DNA from: an uncultured Alloprevotella sp.
Lineage (GTDB): Bacteria; Bacteroidota; Bacteroidia; Bacteroidales; Bacteroidaceae
Assembly: GCA_944322325.1 (NCBI GenBank)
Contig: CALUOQ010000001.1
Coordinates: forward strand, 62,001-126,000
DNA: 64,000 bases
Reading direction: 5' to 3'
The number at the start of each line of letters is the position of its first letter. Positions within the stretch are counted from its first letter, which is position 1. A program made the position numbers and the translations under genes. Positions 27,569-35,895 of this stretch are shown here, piece by piece. Under the pieces are notes generated by a model, which was not told where the DNA came from, searched no databases, and was given only the letters and a program-made list of their open reading frames with translations.

Positions 27569-28489
27569 ATGATTATACGGCACATCAAGCTTTGCATACT
27601 GGGCATCTTCACCCTTGCCCCCATCACCTCATCAGCACAAGACCTCATCGCAAGGCAAGCACCCATTGACAGAAAACTAAGAATCGCAGATTCCGTAGCC
27701 CTACAACGCCTGATTGAGCGGCAAAATCATTTTGAACTTCAGGGTGAAAGCGTTTATCCCGAGGAATGGAACAATCTTTTTACACGTAACTATAATGTAG
27801 AAATCCCCGATAGCTTCCGTATAGACCTGCGCGGCTTTTGCATGCCGACCCCCAGTCGGCGCATTACGAGCAATTTCGGCTACCGTCCTGCGTTCAGACG
27901 CCAGCACGAGGGATTGGACATTAAGGTGTACATCGGTGACACCATACGCGCTGCTTTCGACGGCAAGGTTCGCATTGTAAAATACGACCGCGGAGGTTAC
28001 GGAAAATACATCCTTATCCGCCACCCGAACGGTCTTGAAACTCTCTACGGTCACTTGTCGAAACAAATCGTGGAAGAGGATCAGGAAGTAAAAGCCGGCG
28101 ATCCCATCGGACTGGGTGGCAATACGGGACGTTCGTTCGGTTCACACTTGCATTTCGAAACCCGCTTCTTGGGCAAGCCTCTTAACCCCGTGCTGATGTT
28201 CGACTTCCCCAATCAAGATGTGACCAGCGATTTCTACGTATTCCGCAAAGATACTTATCGTGAGGAGTCACGTATGGCGTCGCGGAACACAAACTCGCAG
28301 AAAAACGACACCGAGGAAAACAAACCGGACGCGGGAAATACATTCAGCGGACATTTCTATAAGGTGAAAGCCGGCGAAACACTATCTTCCATCTCCGACA
28401 AGTTAGGACTAACGGTTGACCAGCTCTGCCAGACCAACCGCATCAACAAAAAGTCTAAAATACGCCCGGGACAAGTGCTGAGGTACTAA
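27569..28489 (+). CDS. M23 family metallopeptidase with C-terminal LysM domain
   Basis: 306 residues from the ATG at 27569, which begins a clear signal peptide (MIIRHIKLCILGIFTLAPITSSA) and lies just after a promoter; a longer frame to 27389 has no such features. The M23 domain (about 90-225) shows the zinc motif HEGLDI and the distal HLHFE. A LysM repeat (YKVKAGETLSSISDKLG) closes the protein. Family members cut peptide crosslinks of peptidoglycan or activate amidases; here it would act in the periplasm bound to the wall. Single-gene unit with its own terminator. Confidence 0.92.
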   Translation: MIIRHIKLCILGIFTLAPITSSAQDLIARQAPIDRKLRIADSVALQRLIERQNHFELQGESVYPEEWNNLFTRNYNVEIPDSFRIDLRGFCMPTPSRRITSNFGYRPAFRRQHEGLDIKVYIGDTIRAAFDGKVRIVKYDRGGYGKYILIRHPNGLETLYGHLSKQIVEEDQEVKAGDPIGLGGNTGRSFGSHLHFETRFLGKPLNPVLMFDFPNQDVTSDFYVFRKDTYREESRMASRNTNSQKNDTEENKPDAGNTFSGHFYKVKAGETLSSISDKLGLTVDQLCQTNRINKKSKIRPGQVLRY

Positions 28490-28520
28490 CATAAGTCCAG
28501 CTACGACTATGAGAAAAATG

Positions 28521-28556
28521 GGGCGTACCTCCTATCCGGGGTACGCCCTTTTCTTA
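28521..28556 (+). terminator. intrinsic terminator of the M23 peptidase gene
   Basis: Nine-bp perfect stem GGGCGTACC (28521-28529) with GGTACGCCC (28540-28548), followed by TTTTCTT. It is 31 nt past the stop codon. The next 290 bases up to the opposing terminator hold no gene; TTCAGTTTTTCCGG occurs twice there (28645, 28715). Confidence 0.88.
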
Positions 28557-28845
28557 TATTACAAGAACAGCGGGAAACAATACCAACTACAACTATCCCA
28601 TCTCCTTTCCGGACCGTCCCTCCAGCTTGAGTATAACGTTCACCTTCAGTTTTTCCGGAAACGTAACGGCCGGAGGCCTATCAGGTATTCCTTTATGACG
28701 ACTGCTGCATAAGTTTCAGTTTTTCCGGCACACATCCTTCAATACACAACAGAACATTTAAGATGCGCTGAGACTACTTCTCATTTCCACATACAATCGG
28801 TCACCGGATACATCCACTGAGACTCCCTCACCACCCAACTTCCAT

Positions 28846-28895
28846 GAAAAAAAGTTTCTCCGGCTCATTCTTATGAAAAAATGAGTCGGAGAAAC
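28846..28895 (-). terminator. intrinsic terminator of the GH2 gene
   Basis: Stem of 15 pairs (28854-28868 with 28881-28895, one G-U) followed on the minus strand by a run of seven T. It is 45 nt past the stop codon of the beta-galactosidase gene, facing the terminator of the opposing M23 gene. Confidence 0.88.
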
Positions 28896-28940
28896 CATGT
28901 AAGCTTGCCCACGCCTACCGGGGGCATAGTTCATCTGCTC

Positions 28941-31900
28941 TTACTTCGAGGCCTCGCGAACTATCACTTTGATATTTCCGCTGATGGTATCACCGGTCTT
29001 TATCGGCTTACGGTAAGGCGCATAATAACTGCTCAGGAAGATTTCCGCGCCGGGCGACGCAAAATCAGCAACAAGGAAACGAATCCTGTCCTTCTCCAAC
29101 CATGAACGCCAATGCTGTTTACCGTTTGAGGGAACGACGATTTCATCTTTAGCCTGGTCCCGCAGACCTGCATACCAGATATTTCTTCGTGTAGAACGGA
29201 AGTCACCACTTCCCAACTCGTTAAAGTCGTAACTCCAAGGCCAACTCGGCTCCACTCGCGGATTCATGGTTGCAGGCAGACCGGAGTAGAACAAATTGGC
29301 CTCGCCCACCGGACGGCTGATATGATCCTGCGGATAAACTGTCCATAAGCCATCCCTGCGCCAGAAAGTCTTTTCGAATGTCCGTGGAGCCTCGAACACC
29401 AATCCCCACTGACGAGGATCGACATCCTTAAGCGCTTCAAAAGAATACGAAACGCTCATCAGGCCACTAGCATTCACGTGCAACTGATAACTTCCCTTAA
29501 ACTCCTTGTAACTGCCGGTCACGGAAATCACGACGTCTTCACCGTTCTTTTCGGCAGACGTGTTCTCGACCTTCCATTCGCTACAGATATCATTGAATAC
29601 AGGCGTGTTTGCATTGTGATTCGGATAACATCCGCCTGAAGTTAAAGGCAATGCCATCAGCCATGGACCTCCACAAATCATCTCTTTCCCAGCTTTCTTC
29701 ATGGACAGTATCTGGCCGGACGACCGACTAACCTCGCAAACGAAATCTTTACCCGTAACCACATACATATTCTTCTTCTCTTTGAGCCGTGTCTTTTCTT
29801 GTACAGGTTCGTTAACCCGATTCTGAACTTGCTCGCCTACAGGTATTGCATATTCGTCGGCTACGAATCCGCGCGGGTCCACAAAGGAGAGATGCAAGGT
29901 ATGAGCTGACTCCGACTGGGAGACCGGTATGGAGAACTGAGCGCTCTCACCCGGACGACATGATACAAACGAAGTGCCAGACTGCCCGCCATACTGCCAA
30001 TGGATACGCAGCTCATTCAGGTCGGTAAAGCCATATCTGTTTTCCACGGACAGCGTAAAGTTCGCAGACGGCTGTAAAGATTTCGTCGTCACACGTATTG
30101 GACTGTAAACTTTCTTCATATCCCAATACTCTGGCTTCGGACGACGCCATCCGTCGATGGGCCCCCACGGACCATAGCCTACCGCATCGCCATTGGGTAA
30201 CTGGAAGATATCATCAATACCGGACCAGATGGATCCTCCCAGCACACCCGGTGTCTTGTACATATTCTCCCAAGTCGGAGCCAAGGCCAAGGCCCAGTCA
30301 CTACGAACACCTGGATCCGTAACGACCTCACTCCTATTATATACGTTCAAATGACAATACTCGCCATAGGTCATCGGACGTTCACTCTTGGCAGCGACTT
30401 TGTAACCGTCAGGTCCGGGATAGTGGATATTGGCTATCGGTGCGGTACTACCCTGATTGTTAAATCCTCCGTATGCCTGATCATGAAAAGCGTGCGGACG
30501 TGTTCTGTCGGCTTTTTCGACATACACCTCAACCTGGGCAAAATGCTCATTCCAATATGATTCGTTGGCCATTGACCAGAAAATCACAGACGGATGGTTC
30601 CGATAAAAATGAATCATCTCCATGTTGGCCTGCAACACGTATGTATAATACTCTGGATTCCGGTAGTTCAACGTTCCGCCCCAATCCAAGCCACCACCAT
30701 GATGGCCTATCCAACAAATCGGAGCCTCTACCTCAACGAACATACCCATTTCGTCACACGCCTCTATAAATTCTTCACATGGCGGATAATGAGACGTCCG
30801 GATGAAATTGCAGTTGGCATCACGATAGAGCTGAACATCGCGTCTTACCAACTCTGGCGTCAGGACACGCCCTGTCAGCGGATGCACCTCATGCCGGCAT
30901 ACACCTCTCAGCTTAACCGGAACTCCGTTTACCAAAAGTCTGTTTCCATCTATCTGTACTTCGCGGAAACCAAATCGCTTTTCTACGACCTCCAGCGTTT
31001 GCTCACCATCGCGAAGCTCCATTTTCAGGCTATACAGATGGGGATGCTCGTTGTCCCACTTCTGGGGGGAGGCGAACTGACCTGTCACCCAACCGCTCCA
31101 CGAAGCACCGGCGGGAATCTCTGGTAAGGTCTGCTCTATTGATACGGGAAGTCCGTCTACCGACATCTTCAACCTAACCTCTTTCTTTGGAGTATTACCA
31201 TCATTCTTCACCGTAAGGTAAGTCTTCAGCTGTGCGTCACGATACAAACTGTCGAAATCGGTCTCAATCCGCAAGTCCGACACATGCACTTTCGGTAGAG
31301 CCATCAAGGTGACCTTACGCGTAATACCACCTATCGGATGGGCTGCATACTGAGTCAGACTTCCCAGCATATCCGCCATCGATTCGTTCCTGACTTTCAA
31401 AGACAAGATATTTTCGCCCGGCTGGACAAACTTCGTAATGTCCAGTTCAAAAGCGGTCATTCCGCCCAAATGCGAACCGACCTCTTTTCCGTTAAGAAAG
31501 ACTACAGACTCACTGGATACTCCGTCAAAGCGCAATTTAATCAATTGTCCATCCCAATCCTTGGGCAAAGTAAACGCTGTCTGATAGCCGGCATAAGCAG
31601 CGGAATCCACTTCGAATCCTTGCATTACCCATTCGCCCGGAACCATTATGGATTTCCAATCGTCACCTTGTACTTTGGTACGGTAAAAGTCCGAAGCAGG
31701 ACGCTCATTAAACCGCCAAACGCCATTCAACGAAATAGTTGGTTTATAAACCCCCGCCACTTGCGAAGGCTTTAACGCATATACCGGAAGAACCTCCTCA
31801 ACGTTGACCGCCGTATCCACTTTGTAACTCTGAACCCGGGCCAAATCCTTTTTCTTCTGACCGGTAAACGGAACGGCGGCCTTGGGATTCGACGAATAGA

Positions 31901-32360
31901 GATTAAGCTCAGACACTACGGCATTGGGGCCCTTCAATACCTCAAACAGCAGCACAAGCTGCCCGTAGGCATATGCTTTCTTAGGTAAGTCTATCAGATA
32001 GCGCTGCACCTTGCCCGCTTGCAATTGGGTCGGTCCTTGAAGTTCATTACCGTCCACGACGATACGCTGCGTCCGGTCCTGATCGGCCAAATAGACAACT
32101 TCTAACTGATAGTCGGCCTGTATGTCCAACTTATCAAACGCATAGATTACTTTCCCCCCGAAATTACATGTCAGCGCTTTCTGATTATCCGACAGAGATT
32201 CCGGGAATTTATAATCCTCTCCCTTCACCAGAAAAGGTTGCGCACCCTGAAGTCCACAATCGTTTTGCCCCACGCACTGAAAACGCTGAGCATTCAGACT
32301 CCCAGCCTGAAAAACGCCACAGAGCAATGCGCCCAATAAAATTTTGTTCCGTTTCGCCAT
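28941..32360 (-). CDS. glycoside hydrolase family 2 beta-galactosidase-like enzyme
   Basis: 1139 residues with a signal peptide (about 1-24, ending SLNA). An N-terminal jelly-roll, perhaps malectin-like, module (about 25-160) precedes the GH2 sugar-binding, Ig-like and TIM-barrel domains. Acid/base Glu is in WSMANESYW near 597 and the nucleophile Glu in TYGEYCHLN near 666. A C-terminal beta-sandwich follows. The signal peptide makes a periplasmic location likely; the substrate could be a plant or host beta-galactoside. It stands alone: no SusC/SusD pair, regulator or sulfatase lies nearby. Own -7 box and terminator. Confidence 0.88.
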   Translation of the reverse strand: MAKRNKILLGALLCGVFQAGSLNAQRFQCVGQNDCGLQGAQPFLVKGEDYKFPESLSDNQKALTCNFGGKVIYAFDKLDIQADYQLEVVYLADQDRTQRIVVDGNELQGPTQLQAGKVQRYLIDLPKKAYAYGQLVLLFEVLKGPNAVVSELNLYSSNPKAAVPFTGQKKKDLARVQSYKVDTAVNVEEVLPVYALKPSQVAGVYKPTISLNGVWRFNERPASDFYRTKVQGDDWKSIMVPGEWVMQGFEVDSAAYAGYQTAFTLPKDWDGQLIKLRFDGVSSESVVFLNGKEVGSHLGGMTAFELDITKFVQPGENILSLKVRNESMADMLGSLTQYAAHPIGGITRKVTLMALPKVHVSDLRIETDFDSLYRDAQLKTYLTVKNDGNTPKKEVRLKMSVDGLPVSIEQTLPEIPAGASWSGWVTGQFASPQKWDNEHPHLYSLKMELRDGEQTLEVVEKRFGFREVQIDGNRLLVNGVPVKLRGVCRHEVHPLTGRVLTPELVRRDVQLYRDANCNFIRTSHYPPCEEFIEACDEMGMFVEVEAPICWIGHHGGGLDWGGTLNYRNPEYYTYVLQANMEMIHFYRNHPSVIFWSMANESYWNEHFAQVEVYVEKADRTRPHAFHDQAYGGFNNQGSTAPIANIHYPGPDGYKVAAKSERPMTYGEYCHLNVYNRSEVVTDPGVRSDWALALAPTWENMYKTPGVLGGSIWSGIDDIFQLPNGDAVGYGPWGPIDGWRRPKPEYWDMKKVYSPIRVTTKSLQPSANFTLSVENRYGFTDLNELRIHWQYGGQSGTSFVSCRPGESAQFSIPVSQSESAHTLHLSFVDPRGFVADEYAIPVGEQVQNRVNEPVQEKTRLKEKKNMYVVTGKDFVCEVSRSSGQILSMKKAGKEMICGGPWLMALPLTSGGCYPNHNANTPVFNDICSEWKVENTSAEKNGEDVVISVTGSYKEFKGSYQLHVNASGLMSVSYSFEALKDVDPRQWGLVFEAPRTFEKTFWRRDGLWTVYPQDHISRPVGEANLFYSGLPATMNPRVEPSWPWSYDFNELGSGDFRSTRRNIWYAGLRDQAKDEIVVPSNGKQHWRSWLEKDRIRFLVADFASPGAEIFLSSYYAPYRKPIKTGDTISGNIKVIVREASK

Positions 32361-32394
32361 ATTTTTCGCTTTGATTATTAAACAAATCTCTATG

Positions 32395-32402
32395 CAAAAT
32401 TA
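32395..32402 (-). promoter_or_regulatory. -7 box of the GH2 gene
   Basis: Minus strand TAATTTTG followed by C, 34 nt before the ATG at 32360. No TTTG at 19-21 bp upstream. Confidence 0.5.
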
Positions 32403-32569
32403 AAGCATGAAACACCAAACGAAACCATATCGTGTGGCTGTTAACTGCACCATTTCGGCTTGTGTTTCCCAATAAATAAGCGATAACGGAACTTCTACAC
32501 CGAAATTCCAAGAAAGAGGGCTGGATGACAAGTAAAGCGAAGCTGACGAGAGCCACACTTCGCATAGCC

Positions 32570-33667
32570 TCACGCCAAAGCCATTCCGCGGGGATGGCGC
32601 ACAGGCAAAGCCGCTTCGAGCTGTGCCAGAAAACACGAACGCGCACTATCCACCCAACGTACAAAGTCTGGATTGCGTCGATTGGCCCCTTTCAACTGTA
32701 GCAAAGCGTCCGGGTTGAAATCCTCAGCTACAATGACGGCTCCTCCACGCATGGCGTCGTAGGCATTGCACTCCTGCTCAATATGTGCAGGAACCAGAAG
32801 CATCGGTTTTCCCAGATACATAGCCTCACAAACCGACTCGAAACCTGCCGTCGACACATAGGCACGACAGCCGGCCAGCGAACGAAGGAACTTGCGGTCG
32901 TCGATGGAATGAAAGGTCAGCGTTGAATCGACTTGCTCGTCACCGCCGTTGTCGCGGAAGAAATGGAGCTTCACCTCGGGATGCCGACGGTGCCAAGCCT
33001 CAACACTGGCACTGAATCCTGCATTAAGCATATATCCGTGCAGATAAGAACCAGTAGTCGGTTGCTCGGCGAATACTTCACGACGCAACAGGGGTGGAAC
33101 GACAAAAACACCGTTCACTTCATCGTCGGCCATCGGGCGAAACGAAAGAGCCAGCCGACGTTCAGCCCCGAAACCTGCCACTTGCGTGAAAAGCTTCAAC
33201 AGAGACATGGAGACACGGCTCACTTTCGGAAAGCAGAACCCACGGTGCAAAAAGAGAAACTGATGCCCTACACAAACCTGCACCACAGACGGACGAAAGA
33301 AGAAATAAGTCAATCCCGTAAGCAACTCGTAAAAATTGAGAACTAGGTCGACTTCCGCATCACAAATGCGGCGATACAGAAAATACATACTCTTGGCATA
33401 AATAGGCAGGCGTGCCACATTATAAAACACACTGCTGACCAAACGAGGACGCTGGCCATGAGGGGCCGGTAGAAAATTGGGACTGGTAAAACTCTCCACC
33501 GGTGCACCTATCTGCTCGTAAAAAAATGCCGGAATCTGACGACTTGGGCTGCGCCCGATCAAAACTTCCACGACTTCATGACCCGCTTCGCGCAACATAC
33601 GCGAAGCGGCTATCGCCTGCGTCAGATGACCTCTTCCCTCGCCTTGAACGATGAACAATACTTTCAT
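32570..33667 (-). CDS. GT-B fold glycosyltransferase, MurG/UGT-like
   Basis: 365 residues. The N terminus MKVLFIVQGEGRGHLTQA is the glycine-rich loop and His typical of GT28/GT1-like transferases, which move a sugar from a nucleotide donor. The C-terminal half has the donor-binding pattern GKPMLLVPAHIEQECNA with a downstream acidic stretch. No signal peptide or membrane segment, so cytoplasmic face. Acceptor unknown. 80 nt after the small gene at 33748; it may belong to the ileS-lspA unit or have its own weak promoter. Confidence 0.8.
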   Translation of the reverse strand: MKVLFIVQGEGRGHLTQAIAASRMLREAGHEVVEVLIGRSPSRQIPAFFYEQIGAPVESFTSPNFLPAPHGQRPRLVSSVFYNVARLPIYAKSMYFLYRRICDAEVDLVLNFYELLTGLTYFFFRPSVVQVCVGHQFLFLHRGFCFPKVSRVSMSLLKLFTQVAGFGAERRLALSFRPMADDEVNGVFVVPPLLRREVFAEQPTTGSYLHGYMLNAGFSASVEAWHRRHPEVKLHFFRDNGGDEQVDSTLTFHSIDDRKFLRSLAGCRAYVSTAGFESVCEAMYLGKPMLLVPAHIEQECNAYDAMRGGAVIVAEDFNPDALLQLKGANRRNPDFVRWVDSARSCFLAQLEAALPVRHPRGMALA

Positions 33668-33747
33668 GGAAAATCACACTTGTTTAACGTTTCTTCGGGC
33701 GAAGTTAAACAACTATCGTGACAACTCCGTGACAAAACTGTAAACAA

Positions 33748-33927
33748 TCAGTTTTTGCGCAAAGGGAGATAATAATCACCACCTAACCACTCCGTATTCG
33801 GAAGCTCTTCCGTCAAGGGATAAAAAGCAAGGATGCGACCGTCTTGCACCTCAAGAACTTGATTGAACAGCACGTCGCCGTTAGGCAAGTGAAGCCGGTT
33901 GACCGCGAAACGACAACACTTCTTCAT
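33748..33927 (-). CDS. small conserved-looking protein, 59 residues
   Basis: Starts ATG at 33927, overlapping the stop codon of the DUF4296 gene in the coupled ATGA form (33924-33927), and ends TGA at 33748-33750. The protein starts MKKCCRFAVNRLHLPNG, and the middle NQVLEVQDGRILAFYPL resembles the small beta-sandwich that begins many amidohydrolases (NG.. V.. DGRI), but no metal site follows. It ends GGDYYLPLRKN. Function unknown. Coding is supported by the overlap and the balanced composition. Confidence 0.7.
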   Translation of the reverse strand: MKKCCRFAVNRLHLPNGDVLFNQVLEVQDGRILAFYPLTEELPNTEWLGGDYYLPLRKN

Positions 33928-34868
33928 CGACGGGCGGGAGGAATACGGGTAGGACGGGCATGCGATGAACGGGAGCGCCGACCGAATGGCTTTACACTAT
34001 CCGTCGAACTTGGGAGCGCTGCGGAATTGATACTATCTTCGGGGGAGGTCGATTCAGCATTTGACACACTATCCGTCCGAGCCTTGTCCGTAGACAGTGT
34101 GACCGGCTCTGTCCGACGCATACGTACCAACGAAACGTCGGACAAAAGCAATAATTTCAACGAAGTGCCCCACGCACTCGTAATATAGACAAACCCGGAA
34201 ATTCGTTTCACCGGCAAAGAAACCTTGGGCGCCATAATACGCTGCTCGCCATTACCGTAGATAGACTGTGTCGTAACGACTACTGAGTCATTTTCTAAAC
34301 ACAAGGATAACACGGCTTGCGCACCACGTTCGCCTTCCCGGCAAATCCAATCAGAATAGAAATGCCACATAATCCGATCGCCAGTCTGATAGGATGTGTC
34401 GGTCGGAAGGGTGAAATGAAAACGATTGTTGCTACCTTGCGAAGTTAGCAAGGCAAACGTAGGACCAGACCAGACATTCGCCGTATCCCCTTCGGAAGAA
34501 AGCGACGTATAGGTTGAACGCCGCACCGCAGCACCACCGTCCCCTCCGCTTTCGGAAAAACGCTGGTCAACCTGTTTGTACACATCGTAAAGGTAATCCG
34601 CATGACGCGTGTACCATACCATCGAGCTGTCGAACTCCGCCTGTGTCAAACCGTATTTCTGCAAAACGGCTTGGGTATAAACACGGTAACGATAAGCCGA
34701 ACTGTCGCTGGCCTGGGCCGCCATAGCTTGTGCCAGATGGTAATCGTAAAGTACATCAACCATATCAGAGGATGAAATAATGCCTGCGGGAACTTTCGTT
34801 TCGCATGACGCAAACAAGCCCCACACCAGCACAACCAACCACCAAGCCTTGCCAACTGTCCGCCTCAC
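33924..34868 (-). CDS. DUF4296 domain lipoprotein
   Basis: 314 residues. Lipobox LFASC places the lipidated Cys at 22. Residues about 30-110 match the DUF4296 pattern (DMVDVLYDYHLAQAMA ... YTQAVLQKYGLTQAEFDSSM), found in Bacteroidales downstream of lspA. The central 100 residues are predicted beta-rich; the last 60 are Ser/Pro/Arg-rich and low complexity. Function unknown. 5 nt after lspA, whose product would process it. Confidence 0.8.
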   Translation of the reverse strand: MRRTVGKAWWLVVLVWGLFASCETKVPAGIISSSDMVDVLYDYHLAQAMAAQASDSSAYRYRVYTQAVLQKYGLTQAEFDSSMVWYTRHADYLYDVYKQVDQRFSESGGDGGAAVRRSTYTSLSSEGDTANVWSGPTFALLTSQGSNNRFHFTLPTDTSYQTGDRIMWHFYSDWICREGERGAQAVLSLCLENDSVVVTTQSIYGNGEQRIMAPKVSLPVKRISGFVYITSAWGTSLKLLLLSDVSLVRMRRTEPVTLSTDKARTDSVSNAESTSPEDSINSAALPSSTDSVKPFGRRSRSSHARPTRIPPARR

Positions 34869-34873
34869 CTGCC

Positions 34874-35497
34874 TTACGATTGTATGTATCTATGATAAAA
34901 AAACAGCAATGCTACAGCGCCGCAGCTAATCGCTGCGTCCGCAAAATTGAAGACTGCGCTGAAAAATACGAAGTGCTCTCCGCCTACCATCGGTACCCAC
35001 TGCGGCCATGAGGCATCTATAAGCGGAAAATAGAACATATCGACGACATGCCCGGTCAGGAAATCTGCGTATCCCGTGCCGAACGGCACAAAATGCGCAA
35101 CCTCGGTCGGCGTACTTGCATCAAAGATAAGCCCGTAGAAGCAATTATCGAAAATGTTGCCGGCCGCTCCTGACACAATCAGAGACATGCAGACGACCAA
35201 TCCCACCGGGTAACGGCCGCGTATGACTTTGACGAGCAACCAGGCAAAAGCACTTACGGCTATAATCCGAAAAATGGACAAGGCCATCGTACCGATAAAA
35301 TCCATACCGAAAGCCATGCCCTGATTTTCCGTAAAATAGATGTAAAACCACTCCGTGACTTGACGCGCCTCATGAAGGCACATGTTTGTTTTCACGGCCA
35401 CCTTGATGACCTGATCACAAAGCAGTACGCTCAAAATGACGCCAATCGCCAGCCACGTCCGCTGCCTGATGGCCCGAGCTCGGGAAAAGCGGGCCAT
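34874..35497 (-). CDS. lspA: lipoprotein signal peptidase
   Basis: 207 residues with four membrane segments. Catalytic aspartates are in HVVDMFYFP and FNFADAAIS; GAAGNIFDN precedes them. An insertion of about 20 residues between the two motifs is usual in Bacteroidetes LspA. Cleaves diacylglyceryl prolipoproteins before the lipid-modified Cys. Its ATG shares a base with the upstream stop codon (TGATG). Confidence 0.95.
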   Translation of the reverse strand: MARFSRARAIRQRTWLAIGVILSVLLCDQVIKVAVKTNMCLHEARQVTEWFYIYFTENQGMAFGMDFIGTMALSIFRIIAVSAFAWLLVKVIRGRYPVGLVVCMSLIVSGAAGNIFDNCFYGLIFDASTPTEVAHFVPFGTGYADFLTGHVVDMFYFPLIDASWPQWVPMVGGEHFVFFSAVFNFADAAISCGAVALLFFYHRYIQS

Positions 35498-35883
35498 CAG
35501 TCTTTACGGTCTTTCATTTGCTTTGCCTCAATACTCAGCGTGGCATGAGGCACTGCGCGAAGCCGCTCTTTGGGGATCAGTTTCCCCGTGACACGACAAA
35601 TTCCGTAGGTTTTGTTTTCGATGCGCACCAAAGCTGCTTGCAGGCCCTGAATGAACCGCTGCTGCCGGGCAGCCATAGTGGTTATTTCTTCCTTGCTTTG
35701 CGTAGCGGATCCTTCCTCCAAGATCTTATACGTAGGGGAAGTGTCGCCCACATCGTTGCCATCCTTGTTTCTCAGGATGTCCATCATTTGCTCATAATCG
35801 CGCTTTGCAAGGGCGATTTTGTCCAGAATCAGCGCCTTAAACTCGGCCAATTCTTCGTCGGAATAACGCGTTTTTTCTGCCAT
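35497..35883 (-). CDS. TraR/DksA family protein without the zinc cysteines
   Basis: 128 residues: an N-terminal coiled coil (about 10-70) and a C-terminal finger-like segment YGICRVTGKLIPKERL. Of the four zinc Cys of E. coli DksA only one remains (residue near 95), so zinc binding is unlikely in the usual form. DksA enters the RNA polymerase secondary channel and acts with ppGpp. Located 12 nt after ileS and fused to lspA by TGATG. Confidence 0.88.
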   Translation of the reverse strand: MAEKTRYSDEELAEFKALILDKIALAKRDYEQMMDILRNKDGNDVGDTSPTYKILEEGSATQSKEEITTMAARQQRFIQGLQAALVRIENKTYGICRVTGKLIPKERLRAVPHATLSIEAKQMKDRKD

Positions 35884-35895
35884 GGTAGTATTTAT

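Noticed and set aside
28509-28712. 67-codon frame after the M23 peptidase gene
   Set aside because: It runs through an intrinsic terminator and has no family match or start context.
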